From: Clostridium sp. CAG:492
GTDB taxonomy: Bacteria; Bacillota; Clostridia; TANB77; CAG-508
Assembly (NCBI GenBank): GCA_000434335.1
Contig: FR878245.1
Coordinates: 1-39,433 of the forward strand
Length of the DNA stretch: 39,433 nt
Direction of reading: 5' to 3'
The notes under the pieces are model-generated. The model was not told the DNA's origin. It searched no databases and saw only the letters and a program-made list of their open reading frames with translations. Made by a program: the position numbers and the translations under genes. Positions 15,497-24,430 of this stretch are shown piece by piece (positions within the stretch are counted from its first letter, which is position 1; every line of letters begins with the position of its first letter).

Positions 15497-15817
15497 CTAA
15501 ATAATTTCATTATTAGCACTTAATTTTATAATTAAATCCATATTATCATCTTTGGCAGCTTTATTTTTTCTTATCATTCCACATTTTTTGCACTTAAATA
15601 TTATTACATATCCTTTTTTAGGATTTAGTTCTATACCTATTGGTTCTAAATCTCCATGACATGTTTCCTTTCTGTCACCTGGGTTTACATCTACATGTTT
15701 TGAGTGTAAACAATATGGACAATGATTTCTACAAGTATATCCAAGTTTTTCTACTTTTCTTCCACAATTTTCGCAAACAAAGCTTTCATCTATTTTTGTA
15801 AATAAACTATCTTCCAT
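15497..15817 (-). CDS. RNHCP-domain zinc-binding protein
   Basis: A 106-residue soluble protein that carries the signature RNHCPYC near residue 30, plus CENCGR and CKKCG, which together would bind zinc in two ribbons. The segment HVDVNPGDRKETCHGDLEPIG is typical of RNHCP-family proteins, whose function is unknown. AAAGGA lies about 11 bases before ATG. It precedes pgsA by 16 bases in the same direction. Confidence 0.85.
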   Translation of the reverse strand: MEDSLFTKIDESFVCENCGRKVEKLGYTCRNHCPYCLHSKHVDVNPGDRKETCHGDLEPIGIELNPKKGYVIIFKCKKCGMIRKNKAAKDDNMDLIIKLSANNEII

Positions 15818-15960
15818 GTTTCATTTATTCCTTTCCATATTTGTTATAATTATTTGTTTATGATGTAGTTGCTTTAAAAATAATTATTATATCATATTTT
15901 TATAATATACTATCTTCTGCACTACCCAGTTTTATAGATTTTGTCCTTTATCGAATTTTT

Positions 15961-17598
15961 TTATTTTTCGTAAAATATACTTCCACCTATAAATTCTCTT
16001 AATAATGAATTTGTTGGTACATATTCTGATGGAACCGATTCAAAATATTCTAGTAATGATAGTAATTTTTTTGCCTCTGAATATTCTGGCATTGTGTTAT
16101 TTATTTCTTTTAATAATGGAACTGCATAATCTTTTAATACTGCAATTTCATATATTAGTGATGAATTAAACATACTGTCTGCTTCTTCTTGATATGGGAA
16201 TATGTTTTTTTCTTCTCCTCTATTTACAGAATCCCACATTTTTAATGTATGTAATGCACTATATCCTCTGAATTGATGGTCTCTTACTATTCTTCTTATT
16301 AATCTTGAATCTGTTGTTGAAATTCTATTGTTAAAGTCTAGGTTTAAAACAGTTAAACAACTTATATAAATTTTGTATTTTTGGTCTTTTGGTATTAAAC
16401 TTGTTAGTTTATCGTTTAAACAATGAATTCCTTCGATTACTAAAATTTGATCATCTTTTAATCTCATTTTTTCACCATTGTATCTTTTTGTTCCTACTTC
16501 AAAATCAAATGTTGGAACATCTATTTCTTCACCATTTAATAGTTTTAATATGTGTTCATTGAATAATTTTGTATCTATTGCTTCTATACATTCAAAGTCA
16601 TAATTTCCAAATTCATCTTTTGGATTATTTTCTCTTTCTACAAAATAATTGTCTACTGATATTGTTACAGGTTTTAGCCCATTTAATCTTAACTGAATTC
16701 CTAGTCTGTGTGCAAATGTTGTTTTTCCAGATGATGATGGTCCTGCTATTAAAACAACCTTTACCTTTTTTCTGTTTACAATATCATCTGCTATTTTTGC
16801 CATTTTCTTTTCGTGTAATGCTTCATCTAGCAATATGTACTCTTTTATTTTTTTTCTTTTTATAATTCTGTTTAATTTGTATAGTGTCTGTACGTGAAGA
16901 GTTTCGTGTAAGTTTTCATACTCATCTAATGTTTCTAATAATTTTTTATTTTCTTCAAATACTGGTAATTTTGTTATATCTTTTTTATTTGGATATCTTA
17001 TTAATATTCCATTGTGATATTTTATAATTTCGTATATTTTTGCAAATCCTGTTGATATTGGTAAAATTCCATAAAAATAATTGTAGTAGTCTTCACAGTA
17101 ATATAAACTCACTGTATCTTTATAACCATCTTCTATTTGTAATCTTCCTTTTTCATTTTTTTCCTTGTAATAAAACTCTTTTGCTTCTTTTTTTGTCATT
17201 ACTTTTTTTATTATTGGAATATCTTTTTCTACAATTTCTTTAAATTTTTTATTTATTTTTGCTATCATTTCATCATTTACTTCAGCATCAATTACTTCAC
17301 AAAGCATTGAATTTGATAATTGAAAGTTAATTTCAGTTTTTGCATTTGGATATAATTCCTCAAATGCTTTTGATAAAATATAAATTAATCCCCTTCTATA
17401 TATTCTCATTCCATCTTTATTTGAAATATCTATTAATTCTATTTTTCCGTTTTCCTCTATTTTAAAATCTAATGATTCAACCTCATTATTAAATCTACAA
17501 GCTATTATACCTTTTTCTTTTATTTTATCTTTAAATAACTCGAATACAGTTATTGGTTGTGTTTTTATTTTATTTTCATTATAAGTAATCTCTATCAT
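15961..17598 (-). CDS. Uridine kinase-like nucleoside kinase with TGS/SAD-like N-terminus
   Basis: A 545-residue soluble protein. The N-terminal 60 residues resemble a TGS domain. Residues about 60-200 resemble the second additional domain of threonyl-tRNA synthetase (YRRGLIYILSKAFEELYP). The C-terminal half is a phosphoribulokinase/uridine kinase fold with P-loop GPSSSGKTT at residues 286-294, SVDNYFVER and VIEGIHCLN. This three-part architecture is common in Firmicutes and Thermotogae and is usually annotated as a nucleoside kinase or uridine kinase family protein. The true substrate and the use of the tRNA-like module are not known to me. AAAGGAGG lies close before ATG. It appears monocistronic. 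Confidence 0.85.
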   Translation of the reverse strand: MIEITYNENKIKTQPITVFELFKDKIKEKGIIACRFNNEVESLDFKIEENGKIELIDISNKDGMRIYRRGLIYILSKAFEELYPNAKTEINFQLSNSMLCEVIDAEVNDEMIAKINKKFKEIVEKDIPIIKKVMTKKEAKEFYYKEKNEKGRLQIEDGYKDTVSLYYCEDYYNYFYGILPISTGFAKIYEIIKYHNGILIRYPNKKDITKLPVFEENKKLLETLDEYENLHETLHVQTLYKLNRIIKRKKIKEYILLDEALHEKKMAKIADDIVNRKKVKVVLIAGPSSSGKTTFAHRLGIQLRLNGLKPVTISVDNYFVERENNPKDEFGNYDFECIEAIDTKLFNEHILKLLNGEEIDVPTFDFEVGTKRYNGEKMRLKDDQILVIEGIHCLNDKLTSLIPKDQKYKIYISCLTVLNLDFNNRISTTDSRLIRRIVRDHQFRGYSALHTLKMWDSVNRGEEKNIFPYQEEADSMFNSSLIYEIAVLKDYAVPLLKEINNTMPEYSEAKKLLSLLEYFESVPSEYVPTNSLLREFIGGSIFYEK

Positions 17599-17758
17599 AT
17601 CTTCCTCCTTTAGTAAATATAATATCTATAAATAGAAAGAAATTATTATGACATTTTTTTACATTTTTTTCACTTTATAAAATCCCACTATTTATTGATA
17701 TTTGTGCAGTTAGATTAGTACCCATATTTTATAACTATATTTTTTTTAAGTCAAGTAA

Positions 17759-17787
17759 TTGACAAATAATATTTCTTTGTATATTAT
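17759..17787 (+). promoter_or_regulatory. Sigma-A promoter of the zinc-ribbon protein gene
   Basis: TTGACA (17759-17764), 17 bases, TATTAT (17782-17787), about 32 bases before the start codon. Confidence 0.75.
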
Positions 17788-17818
17788 ATATTTATTAGAA
17801 ATTGAAGGAGGATTTATT

Positions 17819-18517
17819 ATGAGTAAATTTTGTGAAAATTGTGGTGCAGAATTAAAAGACACAGACAAAGCTTGTCCAAATTGTGGTGCCCCAGTTGAAG
17901 AAAAAACAAAAAAGGATGTTAAAGTTGAAAATACTGACACAACTACAGCTAACACAACTACAGCTAACACAACTACTTCAAACCCAACAACAAATGAAGT
18001 AAAAGAAAAGAAGAACAACACAAAACTTTATGCTATTATTGGAGGAATTGCTGCTGCAGTAATATTAGTAATTATTATAATCGCTTTAGTATGTAGCAAT
18101 AGTTATAAAAAGCCAATTGATTATATGTTTACAGGTATGGAAAAAGCAAGTTCAAAGACTTTCTTAAAAGCTTTTCCTAAATTTATGCAAGATGATTTAG
18201 AAGATAAATGTGATGATAAGGCAATGGATGATTTAAAAGAGTCTTTAGAAAAAGAATATGGTGATAAAATAAAAATTACATACAAAGTATTAGACAAAGA
18301 AAAAATTGATAAAGATGACTTAGAAGATGTTCAAGATGCATTAGAAAAAAAATATGATGATGCTAAAGAGAGCGAAACAAAAGTTACAGCTGGTTATAAA
18401 TTAACTGTAAAAGCTACTATAAAAGGTAAAGACGATAAAGACTCTAATTCTACAACAATAAATGTTTATAAAATTGGTGGAAAATGGTGTTTATCATCTC
18501 CATCATCAATGTTCTAA
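17819..18517 (+). CDS. Zinc-ribbon, single-pass membrane protein with external NTF2-like domain
   Basis: A 232-residue protein. An N-terminal zinc ribbon (CENCG near residue 5, CPNCG near residue 19) would sit in the cytosol. A Thr/Asn-rich linker follows, partly made of 15-bp repeats encoding TTTAN (17939-17977). A membrane helix lies near residues 70-90 (YAIIGGIAAAVILVIIIIA). The C-terminal domain (about 100-232) has the look of DUF4878/NTF2-like lipoprotein domains with KIGGKWCL at the end. The start at 17819 is fixed by GAAGGAGG. This architecture is common in Clostridia; the function is unknown. It has its own promoter and terminator and is the only plus-strand gene for several kilobases. 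Confidence 0.75.
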   Translation: MSKFCENCGAELKDTDKACPNCGAPVEEKTKKDVKVENTDTTTANTTTANTTTSNPTTNEVKEKKNNTKLYAIIGGIAAAVILVIIIIALVCSNSYKKPIDYMFTGMEKASSKTFLKAFPKFMQDDLEDKCDDKAMDDLKESLEKEYGDKIKITYKVLDKEKIDKDDLEDVQDALEKKYDDAKESETKVTAGYKLTVKATIKGKDDKDSNSTTINVYKIGGKWCLSSPSSMF

Positions 18518-18520
18518 AAT

Positions 18521-18552
18521 AAAAAATCAACTCTAAAAAGAGTTGATTTTTT
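18521..18552. terminator. Bidirectional terminator between convergent genes
   Basis: AAAAAATCAACTCT (18521-18534), short A loop, AGAGTTGATTTTTT (18539-18552). The flanking A and T runs would end both the zinc-ribbon gene (plus) and the SspH gene (minus). Confidence 0.9.
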
Positions 18553-18724
18553 ATTTTTCTATTAAATCTCTTATATTAACTTCCATTTCATCAAAATTAT
18601 CAATAAACCCTACTCTTGCTGTATCTGAATCTTCTAAATTTTGAATCCATACAGGTCTCGAATTATATTCGACCTCAACTTTTTCTTTGTTATTTAAAAT
18701 TTCATAAATTCTCTTTATTTCCAT
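18551..18724 (-). CDS. Small acid-soluble spore protein, SspH family
   Basis: A 57-residue protein beginning MEIKRIYEILNNKEKVEVEY and continuing NSRPVWIQNLEDSD, VGFIDNFDEMEVNIRDLIEK. This matches the H-type minor small acid-soluble spore proteins (pattern: A/K-R-x-EIL-N-x-VxVxYNGxPVWIxxL...V.V.DLIE). In Bacillus the H-type protein is made in the forespore under sigma-F/G. GGAGG lies seven bases before ATG at 18724. A TGAATA and a CATATA element lie upstream and could be a forespore promoter, but the spacing (about 15) is short, so I do not call it. It implies that the organism sporulates or descends from sporulators. Confidence 0.85.
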   Translation of the reverse strand: MEIKRIYEILNNKEKVEVEYNSRPVWIQNLEDSDTARVGFIDNFDEMEVNIRDLIEK

Positions 18725-18805
18725 ATACCTACCTCCATACAAAAATTAATTTGATATCAGTATATGATAATTAAAAAAATTTATTCAAATTTTGTTAAAA
18801 AAGTT

Positions 18806-18865
18806 TGTCAATGGGTGTCAATGGGGACGGTTCTAATTGACACTTTTAACAGTTCCTCATTGACA
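18806..18865. repeat. REP-like element, degenerate hairpin copy
   Basis: A 28-bp block at 18816-18843 (core GGGGACGGTTCTAATTGACA) matches the arm of the perfect palindrome at 28759-28820 with one difference. It is preceded by a partial repeat TGTCAATGGG (18806-18815). It is followed by a degraded inverted arm ending CCTCATTGACA (to 18865). It lies between sspH and mutS. Confidence 0.8.
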
Positions 18866-18901
18866 TACACATTACCCCAATGATTTATTAACATAAAAAA
18901 G

Positions 18902-18940
18902 AAAAGAAGAAAAATTAAAATTTAATTTTTCTTCTTTTTT
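18902..18940 (-). terminator. Terminator of mutS
   Basis: On the minus strand AAAGAAGAAAAATTAAA pairs with TTTAATTTTTCTTCTTT around a short loop, ending in a T-rich tail. It has few G-C pairs but a long stem, placed right after the mutS stop. Confidence 0.7.
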
Positions 18941-21553
18941 TTAAGATAATTTTTCTTTTATTTTTACTAACGTATTTAAAGCATCTATTGGTGTTAATTG
19001 ATTAAAGTCTATTCTATCTATTTCGTGTGCTACTTCTGCTATTTTATAGTTGTACATATTTATTTGATCTGCAGATTCTTTTTTTGGTGTTTGTTCTATT
19101 ATTTTATTATTTAATACATTTCTTCTTTCCAATGATTGTAATATTTCATTTGCTTTTTTGGTTACAACTTGTGGAACACCAGCTAATCGTGCTACATGCA
19201 CACCATAACTTTCATCTGTTCCCCCGTCTACAATTTTTCTTAAGAAAATTATATCTTCACCTTTTTCTTTTACTGCTATTGAGTAATTTTTTACACCTTC
19301 TACTTTATTTTCTAGCTCTGTTAATTCATGATAATGTGTTGCAAATAATGTTTTTGCTCCACATTTTTCTTTGTCTGCAATAAATTCTGCAACTGCCCAT
19401 GCAATTGATAGTCCATCATATGTTGATGTTCCTCTTCCTATTTCATCCAATATTACTAAACTATTTTTAGTTGCTTCTTTTAGTATTGTTGCTACTTCCA
19501 TCATTTCAACCATAAATGTACTTTGTCCCATACTTAAATCATCAGATGCACCTACACGTGTGAATATTTTGTCTACTACACCTATTTTAGCATATGAAGC
19601 TGGTACGAAACTTCCTACTTGTGCCATTAATGTTATTAATGCAACTTGTCTCATATATGTTGATTTTCCGGCCATATTTGGTCCCGTTATAATTGATAAT
19701 CTATTCCCCTCTTCATCTAAATATGTATCATTTGGAACAAAATTGCTATTAGAAATCATTTTTTCAATTACAGGATGTCTTCCCTCTTTTATATCAATTA
19801 CTCCACCATTATCAACTTCTGGTTTTACATAGTTCATATCTTCTGCAACAGTTGCAAATGATACTAATACATCTAATGTTGATACTAATGTTGCTGTTTT
19901 TTGAATTCTTTGTATTTGCTTTTCTATTGATGATCTAATTTCGCAAAATGCATTATACTCTAATGTAACAACACGCTCTTCAGCACCTAATATTTGATTT
20001 TCTAGATTTTTTAGCTCTTCTGTTATATATCTTTCACAATTTGTTAATGTTTGTTTACGAACATATCTATCTGGAACCATAGATAAGTTTGATTTTGTAA
20101 CTTCGATAAAATATCCAAATACTTTATTAAATCCAACTTTTAATCCTTTTATACCAGTTTGTTCACGCTCTTTTGCTTCAAGCTCCAAAATCCATTTTTT
20201 ACCTTCTGTTGTTGCTAGTTTCAATTTATCAATTTCTGGATCATAACCTATTTTTATTATTCCGCCATCTTTTACACCTATTGGAGGTTCATCAACTATT
20301 GATTTTTCAATTATTTCATATATATCATTTAATGTATCTATATTTTCATAGATTTCTTTTAATAATCCTGCACCTGTTGTGGATAAAACTTTTTTAATTT
20401 CTGGTAATTGTTTAACAGAATTTTTTAGTGAAATCATATCTCTTCCATTAGCATTTCCATATGAAATTTTTCCAGCTAATCTTTCTATATCATAAACCTT
20501 TTTTAATGCCTCAATAACATCACCACGTAATATTATAGAATCTTTTAGCTCTTCAACAGCATCTAATCTATCATTAATTTCTTTTCTATCAATTAACGGA
20601 TCATTTAACCATCTTCTTAATAAACGACCACCCATTGATGTAGATGTTTTATCTAATACCCATAATAATGTTCCTTTTTTGCTTTTATCTCTCATTTTTT
20701 CTGTAATTTCTAGATTTCTTCTTGCATTAATATCAAGGGCCATATATCGTGTAGTATTATATATTTTTATTGTATTTATGTGATCTAAGCTTGTTTTTTG
20801 TGTATCTTCAAGGTATTTTAATAACGCGTTTATTGCATAAATTGCTAACTTTTTATCAGAAAGATTTTTTATCTTTTCATTTTTATCATCAATTATGTTA
20901 TACATTCCAGATAATAATTCATATTCACCATCAAATGATTCTTCTGATTCTTTTGAGATATATGTTTCAAAACGCTCTTTAATTTTTTCAATTTCAGTTT
21001 TACTATTGAACATCATATCACTTACAATAATTTCTGCTGGTGAATATCTTGAAATCTCGTCTAATAATCTCGCAAAATTATTATGTTCAACTATTTGAGT
21101 AGCTAAAAATTCTCCTGTTGAAATATCACAAACACTAATTCCAAAATATAGTCCGCTTTTATATATTGCCATTATATAATTATTTTTCTTTTCCTCTAAT
21201 AAATTCGATTCTATAACTGTTCCTGGTGTTACAACTCTTATTACTTCTCTTTTAACAATTCCTTTTGCTTGTTTTGGGTCTTCTACTTGTTCACATATAG
21301 CAACCTTATAACCTTTTTCAATTAATTTTGCAATATATGAATCAGCTGCATGATATGGAATTCCACTCATTGGCGCACGTTTTTCTTGGCCACAATCTTT
21401 CCCAGTTAAAGTAAGCTCTAGCTCTCTTGATACAATTTCTGCATCATCGAAAAACATCTCGTAAAAATCCCCTAGTCTGTAAAATAATACGCAATCTTTA
21501 TATTGTTTTTTTGTTTCCAAATAATGTTGCATCATTGGTGAAAATTCTGCCAT
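18941..21553 (-). CDS. mutS: DNA mismatch repair ATPase MutS
   Basis: Recognises mismatches and starts repair with MutL. It has 870 residues, the usual length. The mismatch-recognition motif is F30-Y31-E32 (LGDFYEMFF). The ATPase has Walker A GPNMAGKST at about 624-632 and Walker B VILDEIGRGTS near 697-707, followed by the conserved FATHYHEL. AAGGAAGGG lies close before ATG. It follows miaB on the same strand, the usual clostridial miaB-mutS order, but mutL does not follow: a REP-like element and sspH come next. Confidence 0.98.
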   Translation of the reverse strand: MAEFSPMMQHYLETKKQYKDCVLFYRLGDFYEMFFDDAEIVSRELELTLTGKDCGQEKRAPMSGIPYHAADSYIAKLIEKGYKVAICEQVEDPKQAKGIVKREVIRVVTPGTVIESNLLEEKKNNYIMAIYKSGLYFGISVCDISTGEFLATQIVEHNNFARLLDEISRYSPAEIIVSDMMFNSKTEIEKIKERFETYISKESEESFDGEYELLSGMYNIIDDKNEKIKNLSDKKLAIYAINALLKYLEDTQKTSLDHINTIKIYNTTRYMALDINARRNLEITEKMRDKSKKGTLLWVLDKTSTSMGGRLLRRWLNDPLIDRKEINDRLDAVEELKDSIILRGDVIEALKKVYDIERLAGKISYGNANGRDMISLKNSVKQLPEIKKVLSTTGAGLLKEIYENIDTLNDIYEIIEKSIVDEPPIGVKDGGIIKIGYDPEIDKLKLATTEGKKWILELEAKEREQTGIKGLKVGFNKVFGYFIEVTKSNLSMVPDRYVRKQTLTNCERYITEELKNLENQILGAEERVVTLEYNAFCEIRSSIEKQIQRIQKTATLVSTLDVLVSFATVAEDMNYVKPEVDNGGVIDIKEGRHPVIEKMISNSNFVPNDTYLDEEGNRLSIITGPNMAGKSTYMRQVALITLMAQVGSFVPASYAKIGVVDKIFTRVGASDDLSMGQSTFMVEMMEVATILKEATKNSLVILDEIGRGTSTYDGLSIAWAVAEFIADKEKCGAKTLFATHYHELTELENKVEGVKNYSIAVKEKGEDIIFLRKIVDGGTDESYGVHVARLAGVPQVVTKKANEILQSLERRNVLNNKIIEQTPKKESADQINMYNYKIAEVAHEIDRIDFNQLTPIDALNTLVKIKEKLS

Positions 21554-21613
21554 TTTATTTCCCTTCCTTATCGATTTAGTTTATTTTTATAAAAAAGTAT
21601 ATTTATATAAACT

Positions 21614-22990
21614 TTATAAAACTTCCCCTTTTAAATACCACATATGTTCTGATATTATTTTTAATTCTACTATATTTCCAATTAATTCATCTGATCCTTC
21701 GAAATTTACTACTTTATTTGTTTCTGTTCTTCCTGTTAGTATTTTGTCGTTTGTTTTACTTTTTCCTTCTACTAACACTTTTTGTTTTGTTCCTATATAT
21801 TTTTTGTTGTTTTGATCTATTTGGATTTCTACTAATTGTTTTAATCTGTCAAATCTTTTATGCTTTATTTCATCTGGAATTTGATTTGGCATTTTGTCTC
21901 CTGGAGTTCCTACTCTTCTTGAATATATGAACATATATACTTGTTCAAAATTTACTTTTTCAACAACATCTAAAGTATCTTCGAAATCCTCTTCTGTTTC
22001 CCCTGGGAAACCAACAATTATATCTGTTGATAGTTCTAAGTTTGGAATTTTTGATTTCATTTTTTCCACTAAGTTTAGATATTGCTCTTTAGTATATTTT
22101 CTATTCATTTTTTTCAATACCTCTGTACTTCCAGATTGAAGTGGTAAATGAATTATTTTACATACTTTTTCACAATCTCTAATTGCTTCAATAACATCAT
22201 CTGAAAAATCCTTTGGATGTGGTGAAATAAATCTTATTCTTTCTATTCCTGATATTTTATTTACAGCTCTCAATAATTCTGAGAATTTTGTTATTCCTAA
22301 ATTACCATTTCCCTTATATGAATTAACATTTTGTCCCAATAAAGTTATTTCCTTATACCCTTCTTTTGCTAATTCCTCTACTTCATTTATTATATCTTGT
22401 GGATCTCTGCTTCTTTCCCTTCCACGTACATATGGAACAATGCAATATGTACAAAAATTATTGCAACCATTCATTATAGTTACAGATGCTTTTATTTTAT
22501 CATTTCTTTTAATTGGTAGTCCTTCTATTATTTCACCATCAATATCTAATATATCTTGTATTTTTTCTTTATTACAAATTACATTATATAAATCTTCTGG
22601 TAATTTATGCATTGTATGTGTTCCAAATAGAATATCTACAAAATGATAACTTTTTTTAATTTTATCTACTATATGTTGCTCTTGCATCATACATCCACAA
22701 ATTGCTATTATTGTACCCTTTTGCTCTTTTAATTTTTTAACTTCTCCTAATTTTCCAAAAAGCTTGTCTTCTGCATTTTCTCTTACACAACAAGTATTGA
22801 ATATTATAAAATCAGATTCATTTATATTTTCTGTTTTAGAATAATTCATTTCTTCTAGCATTCCACATAGTTTTTCTGAATCATTTTCATTTAATTGGCA
22901 TCCCATTGTAAAAATTGAATATTTTAAATTTTTACCTTCATTTATCTTTTTTATTTTTTCCATATATTCTTTTTGATTTTCTATATTCAC
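21614..22990 (-). CDS. miaB: tRNA-2-methylthio-N6-dimethylallyladenosine synthase MiaB
   Basis: Radical SAM methylthiotransferase that modifies A37 of tRNAs reading UNN codons. Numbering from the GTG start, the N-terminal cluster ligands are Cys31 (TMGCQLNENDSEK), Cys67 (NTC) and Cys100 (CGCMMQ). The radical SAM motif is Cys176-x3-Cys180-x2-Cys183 (GCNNFCTYC). A TRAM domain ends the protein (KQKVLVEGKSK...). The start is odd: AAGGAGA directly abuts an ATG at 22996, while the GTG at 22990 has the ideal six-base spacing, so I prefer GTG. A 55-residue upstream extension would run through the rpmE terminator and is rejected. It lies between rpmE and mutS. Confidence 0.95.
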   Translation of the reverse strand: MNIENQKEYMEKIKKINEGKNLKYSIFTMGCQLNENDSEKLCGMLEEMNYSKTENINESDFIIFNTCCVRENAEDKLFGKLGEVKKLKEQKGTIIAICGCMMQEQHIVDKIKKSYHFVDILFGTHTMHKLPEDLYNVICNKEKIQDILDIDGEIIEGLPIKRNDKIKASVTIMNGCNNFCTYCIVPYVRGRERSRDPQDIINEVEELAKEGYKEITLLGQNVNSYKGNGNLGITKFSELLRAVNKISGIERIRFISPHPKDFSDDVIEAIRDCEKVCKIIHLPLQSGSTEVLKKMNRKYTKEQYLNLVEKMKSKIPNLELSTDIIVGFPGETEEDFEDTLDVVEKVNFEQVYMFIYSRRVGTPGDKMPNQIPDEIKHKRFDRLKQLVEIQIDQNNKKYIGTKQKVLVEGKSKTNDKILTGRTETNKVVNFEGSDELIGNIVELKIISEHMWYLKGEVL

Positions 22991-23072
22991 TTTCATTCTC
23001 CTTTTCTTTAACGAGCCTATTTTACTACACTTTTTGATTTTTTTCAACAAATATTTGCAATAAAAGGGCAAC

Positions 23073-23101
23073 AAAAAAACGAAATAGTTTTTTCTATTTC
23101 G
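23073..23101 (-). terminator. Terminator of rpmE
   Basis: On the minus strand CGAAATAG, six A, CTATTTCG (23080-23101), then seven T. Confidence 0.85.
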
Positions 23102-23105
23102 CTTT

Positions 23106-23306
23106 TTATTGGATACCAAATTTCTTTTTGAATTTTTCTGCTCTTCCACCTGTTTTTTCAACTTTTAAGTTGTTTGTATAGAATGGATGACATTTTGAGC
23201 AAACATCAACTTTCATTTCTTTTTTTGTTGAATTTGTTTTCATTACATTACCACAAGCACATGTGATTGTTGCTTCTTGATAGTTTGGATGTATTCCTTC
23301 TTTCAT
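23106..23306 (-). CDS. rpmE: 50S ribosomal protein L31 (zinc-binding form)
   Basis: A 66-residue protein starting MKEGIHPNYQEATITCACGN. Zinc ligands are the CxC pair near residues 16-18 and CSKCHPFYT near residues 36-39, so this is the C+ type rather than the zinc-independent YtjA/RpmE2 type. A GGAGAGGTG region lies upstream of ATG. A sigma-A promoter (23352-23380) and a terminator (23073-23101) frame it as a single-gene unit ahead of miaB. Confidence 0.97.
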   Translation of the reverse strand: MKEGIHPNYQEATITCACGNVMKTNSTKKEMKVDVCSKCHPFYTNNLKVEKTGGRAEKFKKKFGIQ

Positions 23307-23351
23307 TGTATATTCACCTCTCCTTTAATTATTAAAATAAAACTGTTTAAT

Positions 23352-23380
23352 ATAATATCACATATCTTTTTACTTTTCAA
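23352..23380 (-). promoter_or_regulatory. Sigma-A promoter of rpmE
   Basis: TTGAAA (complement of 23375-23380), 17 bases, TATTAT (complement of 23352-23357), about 45 bases before the rpmE start. Confidence 0.65.
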
Positions 23381-23391
23381 TACCTTTATAG

Positions 23392-23541
23392 TTATTTTTG
23401 TTGTAAACTTTGAACGTAACGTGCTGAAGTTAGTAACTCATCTTTTAATGATGATTTTTTTACAAACTTTGTTATTACATTAAATAAACATGCAATGATT
23501 AAGATAAACATTAATAATTTCTTCCATATTTTTGCTAACAT
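23392..23541 (-). CDS. Small single-pass membrane protein, 49 residues
   Basis: A short gene encoding MLAKIWKKLLMFILIIACLF followed by NVITKFVKKSS and a C-terminal amphipathic-looking tail (LKDELLTSARYVQSLQQK). The first half is a membrane helix with a positive N-terminus. Support for it being real: AAGGAG seven bases before the ATG, and a near-consensus promoter at 23573-23600 that has no other gene to serve. I do not recognise a family. It could be a small membrane regulator; no partner is evident from the neighbours rpmE and tRNA-Trp. Confidence 0.65.
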   Translation of the reverse strand: MLAKIWKKLLMFILIIACLFNVITKFVKKSSLKDELLTSARYVQSLQQK

Positions 23542-23572
23542 AACATTTCTCCTTTATATTAAGCATATGTCT

Positions 23573-23600
23573 ATTATACTATATTTCTGAATTTTGTCAA
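23573..23600 (-). promoter_or_regulatory. Sigma-A promoter of the 49-residue membrane protein gene
   Basis: TTGACA (complement of 23595-23600), 16 bases, TATAAT (complement of 23573-23578), both boxes at consensus. The start codon is about 32 bases downstream. Confidence 0.75.
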
Positions 23601-23640
23601 CCAGACTAAAAAAAATACTTATAAATTTTTAAATAATTAC

Positions 23641-23669
23641 TTGATTTTTATTTAAATGTATGCTAGTAT
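23641..23669 (+). promoter_or_regulatory. Possible promoter of tRNA-Trp
   Basis: TTGATT (23641-23646), 17 bases, TAGTAT (23664-23669), about 16 bases before the tRNA. Moderate match only. Confidence 0.4.
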
Positions 23670-23685
23670 TATAAAAGTTTCATAT

Positions 23686-23761
23686 AGGGGTATGGTGTCA
23701 ATGGTTAGCATGATGGTCTCCAAAACCACAGGTCTGAGTTCGAGTCTTAGTACCCCTGCCA
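23686..23761 (+). tRNA. tRNA-Trp (anticodon CCA)
   Basis: Acceptor stem AGGGGTA/TACCCCT, anticodon loop CTCCAAA giving CCA, T loop TTCGAGT, discriminator G and an encoded CCA end. The CCA anticodon reads UGG, in line with UGA being a stop in this genome. It stands alone, with the GtrA-like gene about 117 bases downstream. Confidence 0.95.
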
Positions 23762-23878
23762 AACTTTTTTCAAAAATTTTATTCTATTTTTTCCATAAAA
23801 CTATTTTATATTTTAAATTTTATGTTATAATTTTTATTATATTGTTAAAATATTTGTATTTTAAAGGAGTTTATGGAA

Positions 23879-24358
23879 ATGATTAAAAATGTTACACAAA
23901 AATTTATTGATTTTAATTTAAAAATATCTGGAAAAATATTCCCTGAAAAATTTAATAATTTATTAAAAAAATTTTTAACTGTAGAAGTTGTTTTATATAT
24001 ATTTTTTGGTGTTTTAACTACAGTTGTTAATATTGGCTCTTTTGCTATTATTACATCATGTTTTAAATTGGAAGAAAATATATCTAATGCAATTGCAATT
24101 ATTCTAGCCGTATTATTTGCATATTTTACAAATAAAGATTTAGTATTTAATTCAAGAGCTGAAAGCTTTAAAGAAAAAATACTTGAATTTTTTAAATTTA
24201 TGCTAGGTAGAGCCTTCACAATGGTCGTAGAGCTTATTGGATTTTACTTGTTATTTAATATATTAGGAATTCAAAAATTAATAAGCAAAACTCTAATTAC
24301 AGTTATAGTTATTATATTAAACTTTTTTATTAGCAAATTTTTTGCTTTTAAAAAATAA
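23879..24358 (+). CDS. GtrA-like four-helix membrane protein
   Basis: About 159 residues with four hydrophobic helices in the GtrA/DPMS pattern: after a polar N-terminus, VVLYIFFGVLTTVVNIGSFA, then AIILAVLFAYFTNKDLVF, then FTMVVELIGFYLLFNIL and a last helix ending ILNFFISKFFAFKK. GtrA-like proteins are thought to flip or assist transfer of lipid-linked sugars in wall polysaccharide and teichoic acid decoration. AGGAG is three bases from ATG 23873 and nine bases from ATG 23879, so the latter start is preferred. No glycosyltransferase is adjacent, so the sugar is unknown. It ends at a strong terminator. Confidence 0.85.
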   Translation: MIKNVTQKFIDFNLKISGKIFPEKFNNLLKKFLTVEVVLYIFFGVLTTVVNIGSFAIITSCFKLEENISNAIAIILAVLFAYFTNKDLVFNSRAESFKEKILEFFKFMLGRAFTMVVELIGFYLLFNILGIQKLISKTLITVIVIILNFFISKFFAFKK

Positions 24359-24373
24359 TCTTTAATAAATTTT

Positions 24374-24410
24374 AAAAGATAGGAAATATAAATTTCCTAT
24401 CTTTTATTTT
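24374..24410 (+). terminator. Terminator of the GtrA-like gene
   Basis: AAAAGATAGGAAAT (24374-24387), four-base loop, ATTTCCTATCTTTT (24392-24405), then a T-rich tail. Confidence 0.85.
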
Positions 24411-24430
24411 ATATATTTTTTGATTGGAGC

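Noticed and set aside
14846..15523. A 225-residue plus-strand open frame opposite pgsA
   Set aside because: It is the antisense of a clearly conserved membrane enzyme; AT-rich membrane-protein genes commonly leave long open antisense frames. It has no good SD.
22991..23161. An N-terminal extension of MiaB by 55 residues
   Set aside because: It would run through the rpmE terminator and rpmE stop, is Lys-rich without family similarity, and a good SD lies before the internal GTG/ATG.
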